Positions 21,687-28,301 are shown, counted from the first letter of the stretch. The stretch: 32,262 nucleotides of DNA from Oscillospiraceae bacterium (GCA_009781425.1 WQYC01000033.1:1-32262); one strand, 5' to 3'. Notes: generated from the sequence alone by a model not told the origin. Numbers and translations are program-made.

Positions 21687-21712
21687 GCTAACCGTCACTG
21701 GTCTGCCTTTTC
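21633..21712 (-). ncRNA. Predicted antisense RNA of locus C
   Basis: From promoter 21747-21719 to an intrinsic terminator within the toxin gene: on the minus strand GTAACCG...CGGTTAC (21668-21640) is followed by seven T (21639-21633). About 80 nt, complementary to the 3' part of the toxin mRNA. Confidence 0.65.
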
Positions 21713-21718
21713 ATTTGT

Positions 21719-21747
21719 ATTATATCACATTTTGTAACTCATGTCAA
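21719..21747 (-). promoter_or_regulatory. Antisense promoter of locus C
   Basis: Minus strand TTGACA (21747-21742), 17-bp spacer, TATAAT (21724-21719), extended TG. It starts 13 bp after the tsaD stop. Confidence 0.85.
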
Positions 21748-21759
21748 GCATTTTTTGAA

Positions 21760-22779
21760 TCACAACCCCCTGCTCGCGCTTGCGTTCAAGTCCATTCCCG
21801 CTCTATTCCCCGCCAAAAATTCATAATACCCCTGCGCCGCAATCATCGCGGCGTTATCGCCGCACAAGCTTAAAGGCGGGACGAACAGTTGACAGTTGAC
21901 AGTTGACAGTTGACAGTTAAGCATATCCCGCAAGCCCGAATTCGCCGCGACTCCGCCCGTGAGGGCGATTGTCTTGTGTCCTGTAAGCTCTGCGGCTCTT
22001 TGCAATTTCGTGCAAAGTATATCACAGACAGTATGCTGAAAGCTCGCGGCGAGTGCGTTTTTGTCTAACGGCGCGTCGAAGACGCCGCGCCCTACAGCGC
22101 GCTGTTCGGCGTTGTGGATTATGTTAATCACTGCGGTTTTCAGCCCCGAAAAGCTGAAATCAAGCTCGTTTGGCGTCTTTGGATAAGGCAGCTTGTATTT
22201 AGATTTATCGCCGTCACGAGCGGCTTTGTCAATATAAATGCCGCCCGGATACGGAAAACCGAGCGCCCGCGCAACCTTATCGAACGCCTCGCCCGCCGCG
22301 TCGTCGAGCGTGCGCCCGAGCACAGCGAAATCCGTGTAGCTTTTCACTTCCATAATCTGGCTGTGCCCGCCCGAAACCGCTAAACACAGATAAGACGGCT
22401 CAAGCTCTGGGAACGCCAAATAATTAGCCGCCGCGTGCCCTTTTATATGATGCACGGGAATCAGCGGCTTGTCCGCGGCTAAAGCTAAACCCTTCGCGAA
22501 GTTGACACCGACAAGAAGCGCGCCGATTAAACCGGGCGAAGTCGTCACCGCAACTGCGTCAATATCGCTGAGGTTGCAACCCGATTTTTCAAGAGCTTCT
22601 TCACAAACCTGCACAATGCACTCCGAATGTCTGCGCGAGGCAATTTCGGGCACAACCCCGCCGTACAGGCGGTGCTCGTCCACCTGCGAGGCTACAACGC
22701 TTGACAATATTTCCCGCCCGTCTTCGACAACAGCGCAGGCTGTTTCATCGCAGGAGGTTTCGATTCCGAGTATTCTCAT
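21760..22779 (-). CDS. tsaD: tRNA threonylcarbamoyladenosine transferase TsaD
   Basis: A 339-aa essential enzyme that transfers the threonylcarbamoyl group to A37 of ANN-decoding tRNAs, with TsaB/TsaE. It shows the N-terminal MRILGIETSCDETA, metal-binding HHIKGH (His111, His115), and SGGHSQI, TLDDAAGEAFDKVARALGFP and TGGVAANSGLR. GGAGAT precedes ATG 22777-22779. Two repeat-derived inserts interrupt conserved sequence: VGRGVFDAP (palindromic unit R9) and NCQLSTVNCQL (heptamer tandem repeat). The nitroreductase gene ends 4 bp upstream. Confidence 0.97.
   Translation of the reverse strand: MRILGIETSCDETACAVVEDGREILSSVVASQVDEHRLYGGVVPEIASRRHSECIVQVCEEALEKSGCNLSDIDAVAVTTSPGLIGALLVGVNFAKGLALAADKPLIPVHHIKGHAAANYLAFPELEPSYLCLAVSGGHSQIMEVKSYTDFAVLGRTLDDAAGEAFDKVARALGFPYPGGIYIDKAARDGDKSKYKLPYPKTPNELDFSFSGLKTAVINIIHNAEQRAVGRGVFDAPLDKNALAASFQHTVCDILCTKLQRAAELTGHKTIALTGGVAANSGLRDMLNCQLSTVNCQLFVPPLSLCGDNAAMIAAQGYYEFLAGNRAGMDLNASASRGL
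21886..21920. repeat. Heptamer tandem repeat (CAGTTGA)n in tsaD
   Basis: Four CAGTTGA units plus a final CAGTTAA, in frame on the minus strand, encoding CQLSTVNCQL in TsaD between the ANSGLR helix and VPPLSLCGDNAAM. The unit is not a multiple of three, so gain or loss of one copy would shift the frame. Confidence 0.85.
22070..22095. repeat. Palindromic half-unit R9, in frame in tsaD
   Basis: On the minus strand it reads GTAGGGCGCGGCGTC followed by TTCGACGCGCC. It is the same 26-bp unit as R6 in der and is read in the same GTA-GGG phase, encoding VGRGVFDAP. Confidence 0.75.
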
Positions 22780-22783
22780 GTCG

Positions 22784-23314
22784 TTATCTCCTTTTAAACC
22801 CGTTAAACCATGCCCTCGCTTCAAACGGCTTTTTTTCTACATAATTTAAGCCCTCTGCCGCTATTCCCACAGGTAAAAAACACACTAATTCATAATCCTC
22901 GGGAACTTCTAAAATGTCTGCCATTTTCCGTCCGATTCTGTCAACGTCAGTGATTTGCCCCTCATACCAACAGCTTTGATAACCAAGCTCGACAATCGCG
23001 AGAAGCATATTTTGAATCGCCGCCGAATAGTCCTGCACGAAAAAACTGCGGTCGCGATATGCGATGATTTCCTGCGTTAATACGCAAATCATCGCAGGTG
23101 CAGTTTTGACCGTTTCGAGTTCTGTCAATTCATAAAGCTTCTGCAGAAGCTCTGCGTCGTCCACAGCAATTAGGCTTGTTGTCTGCGTATTACAGCCGGA
23201 CGGCGCGGCTAAACCCGCCTCCATGATTTTTATTAAATCCTCTCGCGGAATTGCTGTGTTTTTGAAATTACCGCGATAACTTGTGCGGTTTTTTATTGCT
23301 TGTGATGCTGTCAT
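22784..23314 (-). CDS. Nitroreductase family protein
   Basis: A 176-aa FMN-dependent nitroreductase-fold protein: SQAIKNRTSYRGNFKNTAIP with the Arg-Thr-Ser start, LAAPSGCNTQTTSLIAVDD (phosphate/FMN region), DYSAAIQNMLLAIVELGYQS, and a C-terminal LPVGIAAEG. Members reduce quinones, flavins or nitro compounds with NAD(P)H; the substrate is unknown. Its ATG overlaps the rsmA stop (ATGA), so it is translationally coupled between rsmA and tsaD. Confidence 0.9.
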   Translation of the reverse strand: MTASQAIKNRTSYRGNFKNTAIPREDLIKIMEAGLAAPSGCNTQTTSLIAVDDAELLQKLYELTELETVKTAPAMICVLTQEIIAYRDRSFFVQDYSAAIQNMLLAIVELGYQSCWYEGQITDVDRIGRKMADILEVPEDYELVCFLPVGIAAEGLNYVEKKPFEARAWFNGFKRR

Positions 23315-24189
23315 TTTATTATCTCCTTAATGTTTTTATAAAGCCCGATAAACTCCTCAAGCGTCAGCTCCTCAGCTCTTGCTGTCGGCTTTTTTCCAAT
23401 GGCTTCGAGGGCGGTTTTTACCGCTTCTTTTTGCAAGCCGAGCTCGCTTGACAGCGGGTTCGCGAGCTGTTTGCGCCTCTGCGAGAACGAAGCGCGGACT
23501 ATTTTGAAGAAGAATTTTTCGTCGATGTTTGCGGCGTAGGGGACGGCACGTCCCTCGCGCAATCCGCCGACGACCCGAACATCAAGGCGAATTACCGCGC
23601 TGTCAACGTTCGGCGCGGGCATAAAACTGCCCCGCGACACGTCGAACAGCTTTTTCGGCTCGCTGTAATACCGCACAGCCACGCTCACCGCGCCGCAGTT
23701 TCTTGTTCCCGGCTTTGCACAAAGCCGCACAGCGGCTTCTTTTTGCACCATGACGGTGATTGAACTGAGCGGCAGGCGTTCTTCAAGAAGCCGCATGATT
23801 ACAGGCGAAGTGATGTAATAAGGCAGGTTCGCACAGACAGAAATCCGCTCACCGCCGAACTTTTCAGCAATTAAGCCGCGCAAATCCGTTTTAAGCACGT
23901 CAGCCCAGATAATTTCAACGTTCGGGTAGTCGGCGAGGGTTTCTGCGAGAATCGGCTTCAGCGTTTCGTCAATCTCGATTACCACGACTTTTTCAGAGAC
24001 CTTTGCAAGCTCCCGCGTCAGCACGCCCACACCCGCACCGATTTCAAGCACGCCGCTTTTCTCCGCGCCAAGCGCGATTTTCGGGCAGACAGAGGGATTA
24101 ATCAGGAAATTCTGCCCCAAGGACTTCGTAAAAGCAAAGCCGTGACGCGCAAAAAGGTCTTTTATTGTATTAATATTTGTAAGGTTCAT
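23311..24189 (-). CDS. rsmA: 16S rRNA dimethyladenosine transferase RsmA (KsgA)
   Basis: A 292-aa methyltransferase that dimethylates two adjacent adenines near the 3' end of 16S rRNA. SAM motif VLEIGAGVGVLTREL, catalytic NLPYYITSP, and N-terminal KSLGQNFL are diagnostic. Start 24189 has no Shine-Dalgarno; the -10 TATAAT ends 7 bp upstream, so the transcript probably begins at or next to the AUG (leaderless). An upstream in-frame ATG would lie beyond the -10. Residues GGLREGRAVPY in the C-terminal half come from repeat R10. First gene of the rsmA-nitroreductase-tsaD operon. Confidence 0.96.
   Translation of the reverse strand: MNLTNINTIKDLFARHGFAFTKSLGQNFLINPSVCPKIALGAEKSGVLEIGAGVGVLTRELAKVSEKVVVIEIDETLKPILAETLADYPNVEIIWADVLKTDLRGLIAEKFGGERISVCANLPYYITSPVIMRLLEERLPLSSITVMVQKEAAVRLCAKPGTRNCGAVSVAVRYYSEPKKLFDVSRGSFMPAPNVDSAVIRLDVRVVGGLREGRAVPYAANIDEKFFFKIVRASFSQRRKQLANPLSSELGLQKEAVKTALEAIGKKPTARAEELTLEEFIGLYKNIKEIIK
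23536..23571. repeat. Palindromic element R10 (3' half plus spacer) in rsmA
   Basis: 36 bp (12 codons). In the rsmA sense it starts GTCGGCGGATTGCG, matching the spacer GTCGGGGGATTGC of R1, and ends in the hairpin GGGACG/CGTCCC plus CTAC. It encodes VGGLREGRAVPY. Confidence 0.7.
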
Positions 24190-24195
24190 TTTTTT

Positions 24196-24224
24196 ATTAT
24201 AACACAAAATATTGACTTACGCAA
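24196..24224 (-). promoter_or_regulatory. Promoter of rsmA operon (leaderless configuration)
   Basis: Minus strand TTGCGT (24224-24219), 17-bp spacer, TATAAT (24201-24196), extended TG. Only 6 bp separate the -10 from the ATG at 24189. Confidence 0.75.
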
Positions 24225-24230
24225 GCAAAA

Positions 24231-24281
24231 GGGGGAACGCAGGGTCTTTCTGAGGAAAGCCCCGAGGCTTACGCCCCCGCC
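24231..24281. repeat. Second repeat family, copy A
   Basis: A 51-bp sequence with GGGGG at one end and GCCCCCG at the other and inner CTTTC/GAAAG arms. About 40 of 51 bases match the copy at 26848-26898 in the same orientation. It lies between divergent rsmA and dCMP deaminase genes. Confidence 0.7.
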
Positions 24282-24301
24282 AACACCCCCATAACAGTAA
24301 T

Positions 24302-24337
24302 AAAAATATTGACGTGGCAATATTTTTATGTTATACT
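24302..24337 (+). promoter_or_regulatory. Promoter of the dCMP deaminase-darA-holB-ricT cluster
   Basis: TTGACG (24309-24314), 17-bp spacer, TATACT (24332-24337), extended TG. The -35 is bracketed by the perfect inverted repeat AAAAATATTG/CAATATTTTT (24302-24311 and 24318-24327), a possible operator. Confidence 0.75.
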
Positions 24338-24371
24338 TATTAAATATACGTGAATTTTGGAGGCTTGCGAA

Positions 24372-24860
24372 ATGCAAAGACGCGATAAAATCAATTATTA
24401 CTTAGATATTGCCGAAACCGTAGGCGAGCGCGGAACGTGTTTGCGGCGTAATTACGGCGCGATTATCGTCAAGAACGACGAAATTATTTCCACCGGCTTC
24501 AACGGTGCGCCGCGCGGACGTGCTAATTGCTGCGACATAGGCACTTGCGTGCGCGAAAAGCTGAACATTCCCTCGGGTCAGCGGTACGAGCTTTGCCGCT
24601 CGGTACACGCAGAGGCGAATTGCATTATCTCCGCGCCCCGCACGGAAATGCTCGGCTCGACGATTTATTTAGTCTGCAAGAACCCGAAGAACGGCGAGCT
24701 GCTCGACGATTCCGAGCCCTGTACAATGTGCAAAAGGCTAATCATCAACGCGGGAATAATCGCGGTTATGATTCGGCTTGATAAAAATAATTTCCGTACT
24801 ATCAAAGTCGAAAAATGGATTGAAAACGATGAAAGCTTAGAAGGGTCAAATGGTTATTAA
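24372..24860 (+). CDS. dCMP deaminase (ComEB-like)
   Basis: A 162-aa zinc-dependent deaminase converting dCMP to dUMP for dTTP supply. Zinc/catalytic motifs are SVHAEANCI and EPCTMCKRLIINAGI. An inserted segment with CCDIGTCVREKLNIPSGQRY is typical of dCMP deaminases. GGAGG eight bases upstream selects ATG 24372 over the TTG at 24357. First gene of the cluster; it overlaps the darA start by 11 bp. Confidence 0.93.
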   Translation: MQRRDKINYYLDIAETVGERGTCLRRNYGAIIVKNDEIISTGFNGAPRGRANCCDIGTCVREKLNIPSGQRYELCRSVHAEANCIISAPRTEMLGSTIYLVCKNPKNGELLDDSEPCTMCKRLIINAGIIAVMIRLDKNNFRTIKVEKWIENDESLEGSNGY

Positions 24861-25185
24861 CATGAAACTAATTTATGCAATAGTCAACAATGACGACTCG
24901 CACCCTGTCTCAAACGCGCTGACACAAAAGGGCTTCGCGGTGACGAAGCTTGCGTCCACGGGCGGCTTCCTCATGTCGGGGAACACTACGTTTTTAGTCT
25001 GTTCGGACGACGACAAGGTTGACGAAATCATCGAAATCATCAAGGACCACTCACGCAAACGCAATCAGTTTGTGCCGTCGGCGTCGTCCTACGGCGCAGG
25101 GAGCTACACCAGCTTCCCCGTAGAGGTCAGCGTGGGCGGCGCGACAGTGTTCGTGACTGACATAGAACGGTTTGAAAAAGTATGA
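24850..25185 (+). CDS. darA: Cyclic-di-AMP receptor DarA (PstA/YaaQ)
   Basis: A 111-aa PII-like protein that binds c-di-AMP. It matches the family: MKLIYAIVNNDDSHPVSNAL, KLASTGGFLMSGNTTFLVC, and a C-terminal VGGATVFVTDIERFEKV. The start is at ATG 24850 four bases after AAGGG; ATG 24862 gives the more usual MKLIYAIV N-terminus but has a 16-base gap from that site. Position between dCMP deaminase and holB is the classical yaaQ location. Downstream effectors are unknown in most bacteria. Confidence 0.93.
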   Translation: MVINMKLIYAIVNNDDSHPVSNALTQKGFAVTKLASTGGFLMSGNTTFLVCSDDDKVDEIIEIIKDHSRKRNQFVPSASSYGAGSYTSFPVEVSVGGATVFVTDIERFEKV

Positions 25186-25913
25186 TGAGCGCAATGCGCG
25201 ATTCAAATAGGCACGCGGTTTGTTATGTCGGTGAAAACTTAGATGAGTTCGCACAGCAAAAAGCAAAAGTAATTCTATGCAATTCCGGACAAGCAGAGCC
25301 TTGCGGCGTTTGCAACAGCTGTAAAAAAGTGCAGAATAGCTCGCACCCCGACTTGATTTGGGTGCGCGAGCATAAGGTCAAGGAAGTGCGGGAGGTGGTC
25401 GCAACCTCGGTTATCCGCCCGAACGACGGTGAGTTCAAGGTTTATATTTTCACGGAAGCTGATTCCATGCGGGCTGAAAGCCAGAACGCGCTGTTAAAAT
25501 TCACCGAAGAGCCGCCGGACTATGTAAAAATAATTTTTACGGCGAAGTCGCCCGATTTGCTTCTTGACACGATTAAATCGCGGTTGGTTTTTATAAATGC
25601 GGACGGTGCGTCGGGGACGCCGCACCCTACAGCGGAACTGCTTGAAACCACGAAGGCTTTCGTCAGCGCGCTGGTCAATAAAAACGAATACTCAGCCGCC
25701 GCCGCGCTTTCTAAAATAAAAACCCGCGAGGATTTGAGCGCGGTGCTGGATTTAATTTCCAAAGCAATGCACAATGAACAATGTACAATGTACAATTACG
25801 TTGAAGCACAGAAGTTTTTGCTTAATTGCATTGATGACTTAAAATATAATCCTAATATAAATCTCGCTTGTACGTATATAACAAGCGGAATTTGCGAAAA
25901 ATTAAAACTGTAG
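25182..25913 (+). CDS. holB: DNA polymerase III delta-prime subunit (short form)
   Basis: A 243-aa clamp-loader subunit. The zinc-binding CGVCNSCKKVQNSSHPDL, the sensor/SRC-like region ALLKFTEEPPDYVKIIFTAK and LLDTIKSRL are diagnostic. It lacks the usual first ~20 residues and the P-loop (VGENLDEFAQQ stands where GPxGxGK would be), so it cannot bind ATP, which fits a delta-prime role. It overlaps darA by 4 bp (ATGA). Two repeat-derived inserts occur: GASGTPHPT (R11) and MHNEQCTMYN (heptamer repeat). The TAG stop lies in repeat R4. Confidence 0.9.
   Translation: MMSAMRDSNRHAVCYVGENLDEFAQQKAKVILCNSGQAEPCGVCNSCKKVQNSSHPDLIWVREHKVKEVREVVATSVIRPNDGEFKVYIFTEADSMRAESQNALLKFTEEPPDYVKIIFTAKSPDLLLDTIKSRLVFINADGASGTPHPTAELLETTKAFVSALVNKNEYSAAAALSKIKTREDLSAVLDLISKAMHNEQCTMYNYVEAQKFLLNCIDDLKYNPNINLACTYITSGICEKLKL
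25605..25630. repeat. Palindromic half-unit R11, in frame in holB
   Basis: The reverse complement reads GTAGGGTGCGGCGTC followed by CCCGACGCACC: the same 26-bp unit as R6 and R9, inserted in the opposite orientation relative to the gene. It is read in the CCT-ACA phase and encodes GASGTPHPT. Confidence 0.75.
25766..25793. repeat. Heptamer tandem repeat (AATGNAC)n in holB
   Basis: Four units AATGCAC, AATGAAC, AATGTAC, AATGTAC, encoding MHNEQCTMYN in the C-terminal domain of HolB. Unit length (7) and in-gene placement resemble the repeat in tsaD, but the unit sequence differs. Confidence 0.8.
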
Positions 25914-25957
25914 GGAACGGATTAATCCGTTCCGGTACGCATGAATGCGTACCCTAC
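25910..25957. repeat. Palindromic element R4 between holB and ricT
   Basis: A 48-bp element from GTAGGG to CCCTAC with hairpins GGAACGGATTAATCCGTTCC and GGTACGCAT/ATGCGTACC. Its GTAG supplies the holB TAG stop (25911-25913). The second hairpin carries paired substitutions (GGTACG/CGTACC against GGAACG/CGTTCC in R1), which keep the stem intact. Confidence 0.85.
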
Positions 25958-25977
25958 AAAAAGAAAAGGACAAAAAA

Positions 25978-26844
25978 ATGGCTGAAATAGTAGGCGTAAG
26001 ATTCAAGGACGTGGGCAAGGTGTATTATTTTTCACCCGGCGCGTTAAAAATACCGCTCGGCGAGAAGGTAATCGTCGAAACCGCGCACGGCGTCGAGTAC
26101 GGCGAGGTGGTCATCGCAAACAAGGAAGTGCCCGACGGCGAAGTCGTAGGGACGCTCAAGAGCATTATGCGCGTGGCGACTAAGAAGGACGCGCAGACGC
26201 TCGAGGCTAATAAGAAAAAAGAAGCCGAGATTCTGCACGTTTTCACTAAAAAAATCGCAGAGCATAAGCTTTTGATGAAGCCCATCGGCATAGATTGCAC
26301 TTTTGACGGCAGTAAAATTTTGTTTTACTTCACCGCGGAGAACCGCGTGGACTTCCGCGAGCTCGTAAAAGACCTTGCCTCGGTTTACCGCACTCGGATT
26401 GAGCTTCGGCAAATCGGCGTGCGCGACGAAGCGAAAATGCTCGGCGGACTCGGCGTTTGCGGGCGCGGGCTCTGCTGTTCGAGCTTTCTTGGCGAATTCC
26501 AGCCTGTTTCTATCAAAATGGCAAAAGAACAGTCCCTCTCGCTTAACCCCACGAAGATTTCGGGCACCTGCGGACGGCTGATGTGCTGCCTAAAATACGA
26601 GCAGGACACCTACGAGGAGCTGCTCAAAATCACGCCGAACGTCGGCGCATACGTTGAATGTAACGAGGGCAGAGGTGTGGTTGAGGACGCGAATCTGCTG
26701 ACAGGAAAGCTGAAAATTAAGCTCGATAAAAATAAAGACGCTCCCGCTGTCGCCGCCGACCGCAAGGACGTCAAGGTTCTGCGCGACGCACAAATCCGCG
26801 TAGAGCGCGACGAAATCAACGCTTTAAAAGGGCTTGAAGATTGA
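25978..26844 (+). CDS. ricT: PSP1 domain protein RicT (YaaT)
   Basis: A 288-aa protein of the RicT/PSP1 family. In Bacillus it forms the FeS-containing Y-complex with RicA and RicF and stimulates RNase Y-dependent mRNA processing. The conserved cysteines are seen in GLGVCGRGLCCSSFLGEF and GTCGRLMCCLKYE. The C-terminus is Lys/Asp-rich and variable. AAAGGA precedes ATG 25978; upstream in-frame codons fall in repeat R4. The order darA-holB-ricT matches Firmicutes. Confidence 0.95.
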   Translation: MAEIVGVRFKDVGKVYYFSPGALKIPLGEKVIVETAHGVEYGEVVIANKEVPDGEVVGTLKSIMRVATKKDAQTLEANKKKEAEILHVFTKKIAEHKLLMKPIGIDCTFDGSKILFYFTAENRVDFRELVKDLASVYRTRIELRQIGVRDEAKMLGGLGVCGRGLCCSSFLGEFQPVSIKMAKEQSLSLNPTKISGTCGRLMCCLKYEQDTYEELLKITPNVGAYVECNEGRGVVEDANLLTGKLKIKLDKNKDAPAVAADRKDVKVLRDAQIRVERDEINALKGLED

Positions 26845-26847
26845 CAA

Positions 26848-26898
26848 GGGGGCACACGGGGGCTTTCCGCAGAAAGCCTCGAGGCTTCTGCCCCCGTC
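26848..26898. repeat. Second repeat family, copy B
   Basis: 51 bp starting 3 bp after the ricT stop; GGGGG/CCCCC ends, inner hairpin GGCTTTC-CGCA-GAAAGCC, then CCTCGAGG. About 78 percent identical to 24231-24281. It may double as the ricT terminator. Confidence 0.7.
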
Positions 26899-26912
26899 CA
26901 ATAAAAAAGTTG

Positions 26913-26941
26913 TTGACATTTTAAAATTATTATGTTATAAT
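26913..26941 (+). promoter_or_regulatory. tRNA-Gly promoter
   Basis: TTGACA (26913-26918), 17-bp spacer, TATAAT (26936-26941), extended TG. Confidence 0.88.
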
Positions 26942-26957
26942 GTATAAGCGAGATTTT

Positions 26958-27028
26958 GCGGGTGTAGTTCAGTGGTAGAATCCCAGCCTTCCAAGCTGGT
27001 CGTGTGGGTTCGATTCCCATCACCCGCT
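26958..27028 (+). tRNA. tRNA-Gly(UCC)
   Basis: Acceptor GCGGGTG/CACCCGC, D-arm GTTCAGTGGTAGAAT, anticodon loop CTTCCAA (anticodon UCC), T-arm GTGGGTTCGATTCCCAT, discriminator T; CCA not encoded. Its 3' end lies next to a mobile-element integrase, so it is the probable attachment site. Confidence 0.95.
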
Positions 27029-27034
27029 CTTTAC

Positions 27035-27063
27035 AAGAAACTAACGAGGTTCGTTAGTTTCTT
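27035..27063 (+). terminator. tRNA-Gly terminator
   Basis: AAGAAACTAACGA/TCGTTAGTTTCTT, 13-bp perfect stem with GGT loop and a following T-run. Confidence 0.9.
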
Positions 27064-27188
27064 TTTTATTCGCTTATAATGCGCCTTTGCGCCGCTTTTG
27101 CGTTTCTAAGCTTTTAGAATATTTTATATAATATTTGATAAAAAAGCGGCTTTTTTGAAACGTTTCAGCCACATTTTCAGCCACGCTA

Positions 27189-27217
27189 TTGACAAGCGCA
27201 AAGCCTTATGTTATAAT
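27189..27217 (+). promoter_or_regulatory. Integrase promoter
   Basis: TTGACA (27189-27194), 17-bp spacer, TATAAT (27212-27217), extended TG. Preceding 27067-27188 is AT-rich with AGCCACATTTTCAGCCACGC (AGCCAC twice, 12 bp apart), a possible integrase arm site. Confidence 0.8.
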
Positions 27218-27234
27218 GGTTTTGAGGTGATTTT

Positions 27235-28269
27235 ATGGCTAAAGCGACTAAGTTAAAAAGCGGAAACTGGAGATGTAAGGCAAACTATAAGGACGAGAAA
27301 GGCAACCATGTAAACAAGTCTTTTACGGCAGAAACTAAGAAAGAAGCGGAATATATGGCGGCGCAGTTCCTTGTTGAAAGGAAGCACAAGCAGAAGCCTA
27401 TAAATAGAACAATAGGCGAATTGACTACAGAATACCTTGACAGCCGTTCAAACCTGCTTTCACCGTCAACACTGCGTTCTTATAGGGCTTATAGGCGTAC
27501 AGCTTTTCCCGTCCTTATGGCAACAAGAGCAGGCATGGTGGATAAGAAAACGTATCAAGCGCACATAAACGAATACGCAGAGGGCAGAAGCCCTAAAACT
27601 GTTATGGAAGCGCACAGGCTTATGTGCAGAGTTTTTCAAGAGAATAAAATAGATATAGACACTAAAACCATTATATTGCCGCCGAAAGTGAAAACAGATA
27701 TAAGCATACCGACAACGGACGAGGTAAAACAGATTTTAGAAGCTTCAAAGGTAAAGGGCATTTATTTTCCTGTACTGCTTGCCGCTCTGCTCGGTTTAAG
27801 GCGTTCAGAAATATTTGCTTTAACTTGGGAAGATATAGACACAGAAAACAACCGCATAAGAATCAACAAAGCAATTGTTAAAAACACCGATTGCCGCTAT
27901 GTTGTGAAGTCTACCAAAACGCAAAGCAGTACACGCAGTTTATATATGCCGCCGCAAATCGTAGAAGCATTACCCGAAAGAAAGGCAGACAATGAAAGGA
28001 TTTTTGATGTTTTTCCCGATGCTTTTAGTAATCGCTTTAGGAAAATGATAAATGCTTTAAAGCTAAAGCACAACTATAATTTTCATGCTTTGCGGCATTA
28101 TTGCGCTTCTGCTATGCTCAAAAATAACATACCGAATAAATACGCTATGGAAAGATTAGGACACAGCACTGACAATATGCTAAAACAAGTCTATCAGCAT
28201 ACTTTTGCAGATACGCACCGAGAATTTGACAAGGTTATGGACGATTATTTTACAAACAGCGGAATATAA
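27235..28269 (+). CDS. Tyrosine site-specific integrase
   Basis: A 344-aa phage-type integrase. An N-terminal AP2-like arm-binding domain (KLKSGNWRCKANYKDEKGNH) is followed by a SAM-like core-binding domain (about 60-150). The catalytic domain has Arg in LLGLRRSEIFALTWEDID, HALRHYCAS (HxxR), LGHSTDN, and nucleophile Tyr320 in VYQHTFADTH. GAGGTGA precedes ATG 27235. It sits just after tRNA-Gly and is followed by a bidirectional hairpin. Expected to integrate and excise the element at the tRNA 3' end. Confidence 0.96.
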   Translation: MAKATKLKSGNWRCKANYKDEKGNHVNKSFTAETKKEAEYMAAQFLVERKHKQKPINRTIGELTTEYLDSRSNLLSPSTLRSYRAYRRTAFPVLMATRAGMVDKKTYQAHINEYAEGRSPKTVMEAHRLMCRVFQENKIDIDTKTIILPPKVKTDISIPTTDEVKQILEASKVKGIYFPVLLAALLGLRRSEIFALTWEDIDTENNRIRINKAIVKNTDCRYVVKSTKTQSSTRSLYMPPQIVEALPERKADNERIFDVFPDAFSNRFRKMINALKLKHNYNFHALRHYCASAMLKNNIPNKYAMERLGHSTDNMLKQVYQHTFADTHREFDKVMDDYFTNSGI

Positions 28270-28274
28270 CATAA

Positions 28275-28301
28275 AAAGACTAACCGTTTTGGTTAGTCTT
28301 T
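28275..28301. terminator. Bidirectional terminator after integrase
   Basis: AAAGACTAACC (28275-28285), loop GTTTT, GGTTAGTCTTT (28291-28301); between convergent integrase and HTH gene. Confidence 0.85.

Noticed and set aside
21886-21920. Possible CRISPR-like or VNTR array
   Set aside because: Seven-bp contiguous repeats without spacers are not CRISPR; treated as a tandem repeat inside tsaD.
24402-24608. Minus-strand ORFs antisense to dCMP deaminase and similar frames throughout the window
   Set aside because: Overlap well-supported genes, lack ribosome sites and encode Arg/Ala-rich shadow sequences.
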